From Ruegeria conchae (GTDB lineage: Bacteria; Pseudomonadota; Alphaproteobacteria; Rhodobacterales; Rhodobacteraceae), in NCBI RefSeq assembly GCF_000192475.1, contig NZ_AEYW01000012.1, forward strand, positions 124,001-188,000: 64,000 nucleotides of DNA. Direction: 5' to 3'. The notes under the pieces are model-generated. The model worked only from the letters and a program-made list of their open reading frames with translations, had not been told where the DNA came from and did no database searches. Below are positions 63,128 through 64,000 of the stretch, piece by piece. The translations under genes were made by a program, and so were the position numbers. Within the stretch, counting starts at the first letter, position 1; each line of letters begins with the position of its first letter.

Positions 63128-64000
63128 ATGAATGTTGAGTGGATCGCTGTTGACTGGGGTACATCTCATCTGCGCGCCTGGGCCATGCAGGGAGAAAGAG
63201 TGATCGCTCAGGCGGCTTCGCAGGATGGTATGTCGCGCACGGCTGGGGGAGATTTTCAGGCAGCCCTGTTGGCTCTGATCGAAGACTGGCTGCCTGGGAA
63301 GCCAGTAGACGTGATCGCCTGCGGAATGGTTGGTGCGCGGCAGGGCTGGGTCGAGGCGCCCTATTCCGCCGTGCCGTCCGAGCCAATCCCGGTCGTACCC
63401 TTCCGCGTTCCAAACACCGATCCGCGTATTCGGGCCTTCGTTGTTCCGGGACTAAAGCAGAACAGCCCCCCCGATGTGATGCGCGGGGAAGAGACGCAGA
63501 TCTCAGGGTTCCTCAGCGCGCATCAGAATTGGGACGGTGTTATTTGCCTGCCCGGCACGCATACGAAATGGGCGCAGATCAGTGCTGGTGAAGTTGTCAG
63601 TTTCCGTACATTCATGACGGGCGAAATGTTTGACCTGCTGTGCGGGCAATCCGTTCTTCGGCATTCGATTGATGATGGATGGGACGAAGCAAGCTTCATT
63701 GACGCAGTCGCGGATATACTATCGAAACCTGAACAGCTTGCTGCGCGACTCTTTGGGTTGCGGGCGGCTGACTTGCTGCATGGTCAGAATAAGAACATCG
63801 CGCACGCCAGTCTTTCGGGCTTCCTGATAGGTGCAGAGCTTGCCGCATCGCGGCCCTATTGGCTGGGTCAGCAATTGGCAGTCATCGGATCAGAAAGTCT
63901 AACCAAGGCGTATGCCACCGCCCTACAGCAACAAGGCGCATTGGTCGAAACCGTTGACGCAACCGCGACAACACTTGCGGGGCTGGCACAGGCCCGCACA
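63128..64000 (+). CDS. dgoK: 2-dehydro-3-deoxygalactonokinase (partial, right edge)
   Basis: First 291 codons of a kinase of the DgoK family, missing only its last few residues beyond the window. Opens with VEWIAVDWGTSHLRAWAM (ASKHA phosphate loop), then ACGMVGARQGWVEAPY, 'VMRGEETQISGFLSA', VICLPGTHTKWAQI and TFMTGEMFDLLCGQSVL, all diagnostic. Phosphorylates 2-keto-3-deoxygalactonate. It identifies the pathway as a De Ley-Doudoroff type galactose route; a KDPGal aldolase (dgoA) would be expected next. Confidence 0.93.
   Translation, partial: MNVEWIAVDWGTSHLRAWAMQGERVIAQAASQDGMSRTAGGDFQAALLALIEDWLPGKPVDVIACGMVGARQGWVEAPYSAVPSEPIPVVPFRVPNTDPRIRAFVVPGLKQNSPPDVMRGEETQISGFLSAHQNWDGVICLPGTHTKWAQISAGEVVSFRTFMTGEMFDLLCGQSVLRHSIDDGWDEASFIDAVADILSKPEQLAARLFGLRAADLLHGQNKNIAHASLSGFLIGAELAASRPYWLGQQLAVIGSESLTKAYATALQQQGALVETVDATATTLAGLAQART

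Overview
The window looks like chromosome (or large replicon) of a marine alphaproteobacterium of the Rhodobacterales / Roseobacter group. This is inferred from the style of the proteins: amino-acid ABC permeases preceded by a lipobox-like leader, a DUF2793 protein, a DUF1612-type HTH protein, STAS-MlaE fusions, PrtD/HlyD secretion pairs and a complete cyoABCD operon. No rRNA, tRNA, CRISPR array, intact insertion sequence or phage was seen.

Layout. (1) 1-3975: a polar amino-acid type ABC importer (binding protein cut by the window edge, divergent ATPase and permease), an AhpD-like protein and a PhnY-like aldehyde dehydrogenase. (2) 4103-5660: a UDP-glucuronate 4-epimerase followed by a decayed piece of a nucleotide-sugar dehydrogenase. 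(3) 5940-19591: a surface-protein export region with two type I secretion ATPase/HlyD pairs, a 681-residue calcium-binding protein with a dockerin-like C-terminus, a 1283-residue Ig-repeat adhesin with a cohesin-like module and RTX motif, and a SapC gene interrupted by a -1 frame change at a slippery A-rich site. (4) 19660-25642, all on the minus strand: aspartate/alanine antiporter, aspartate 4-decarboxylase, hybrid sensor kinase and response regulator. (5) 26038-29954: an Mla/Mce-type lipid transporter (permease, ATPase, MCE protein, PqiC-like lipoprotein). (6) 29961-37978: a GltB-like FMN/Fe-S protein, two overlapping crcB fluoride channel genes, cyoABCD and an MltB-type lytic transglycosylase. 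(7) 38368-43734: an oligopeptide ABC importer. (8) 43988-49807: nucleotide-sugar genes (galU, manC/cpsB, fcl, gmd) with a DUF2793 protein between them. (9) 49902-52982: a DUF1612-type protein, an ECF sigma/anti-sigma pair and a divergent YceI protein. (10) 53020-64000: an alpha-galactoside uptake and oxidation cluster with an IclR regulator, a sugar ABC importer, a GH4 glycosidase, an SDR dehydrogenase, an IlvD/Edd sugar-acid dehydratase and a 2-keto-3-deoxygalactonate kinase, plus a proline-racemase family enzyme.

How it works together. Region 3 reads as one surface-display locus: two exporters, two large calcium-dependent exported proteins that may dock to each other, and SapC. Regions 2 and 8 supply UDP-sugars and GDP-mannose/GDP-fucose for capsule or exopolysaccharide. 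Region 4 is a proton-motive-force-generating aspartate to alanine module that may be controlled by its downstream two-component pair. Region 10 fits import of an alpha-galactoside, cleavage by a GH4 enzyme, and oxidation of the freed galactose by a De Ley-Doudoroff route to 2-keto-3-deoxy-6-phosphogalactonate; the aldolase would lie past the window end.

The points most worth a second look are the cohesin/dockerin-like pair of neighbouring exported proteins, the A AAA AAC slippery site inside sapC, the SDR with Asn in place of the catalytic Lys, and the non-standard galactonate branch.
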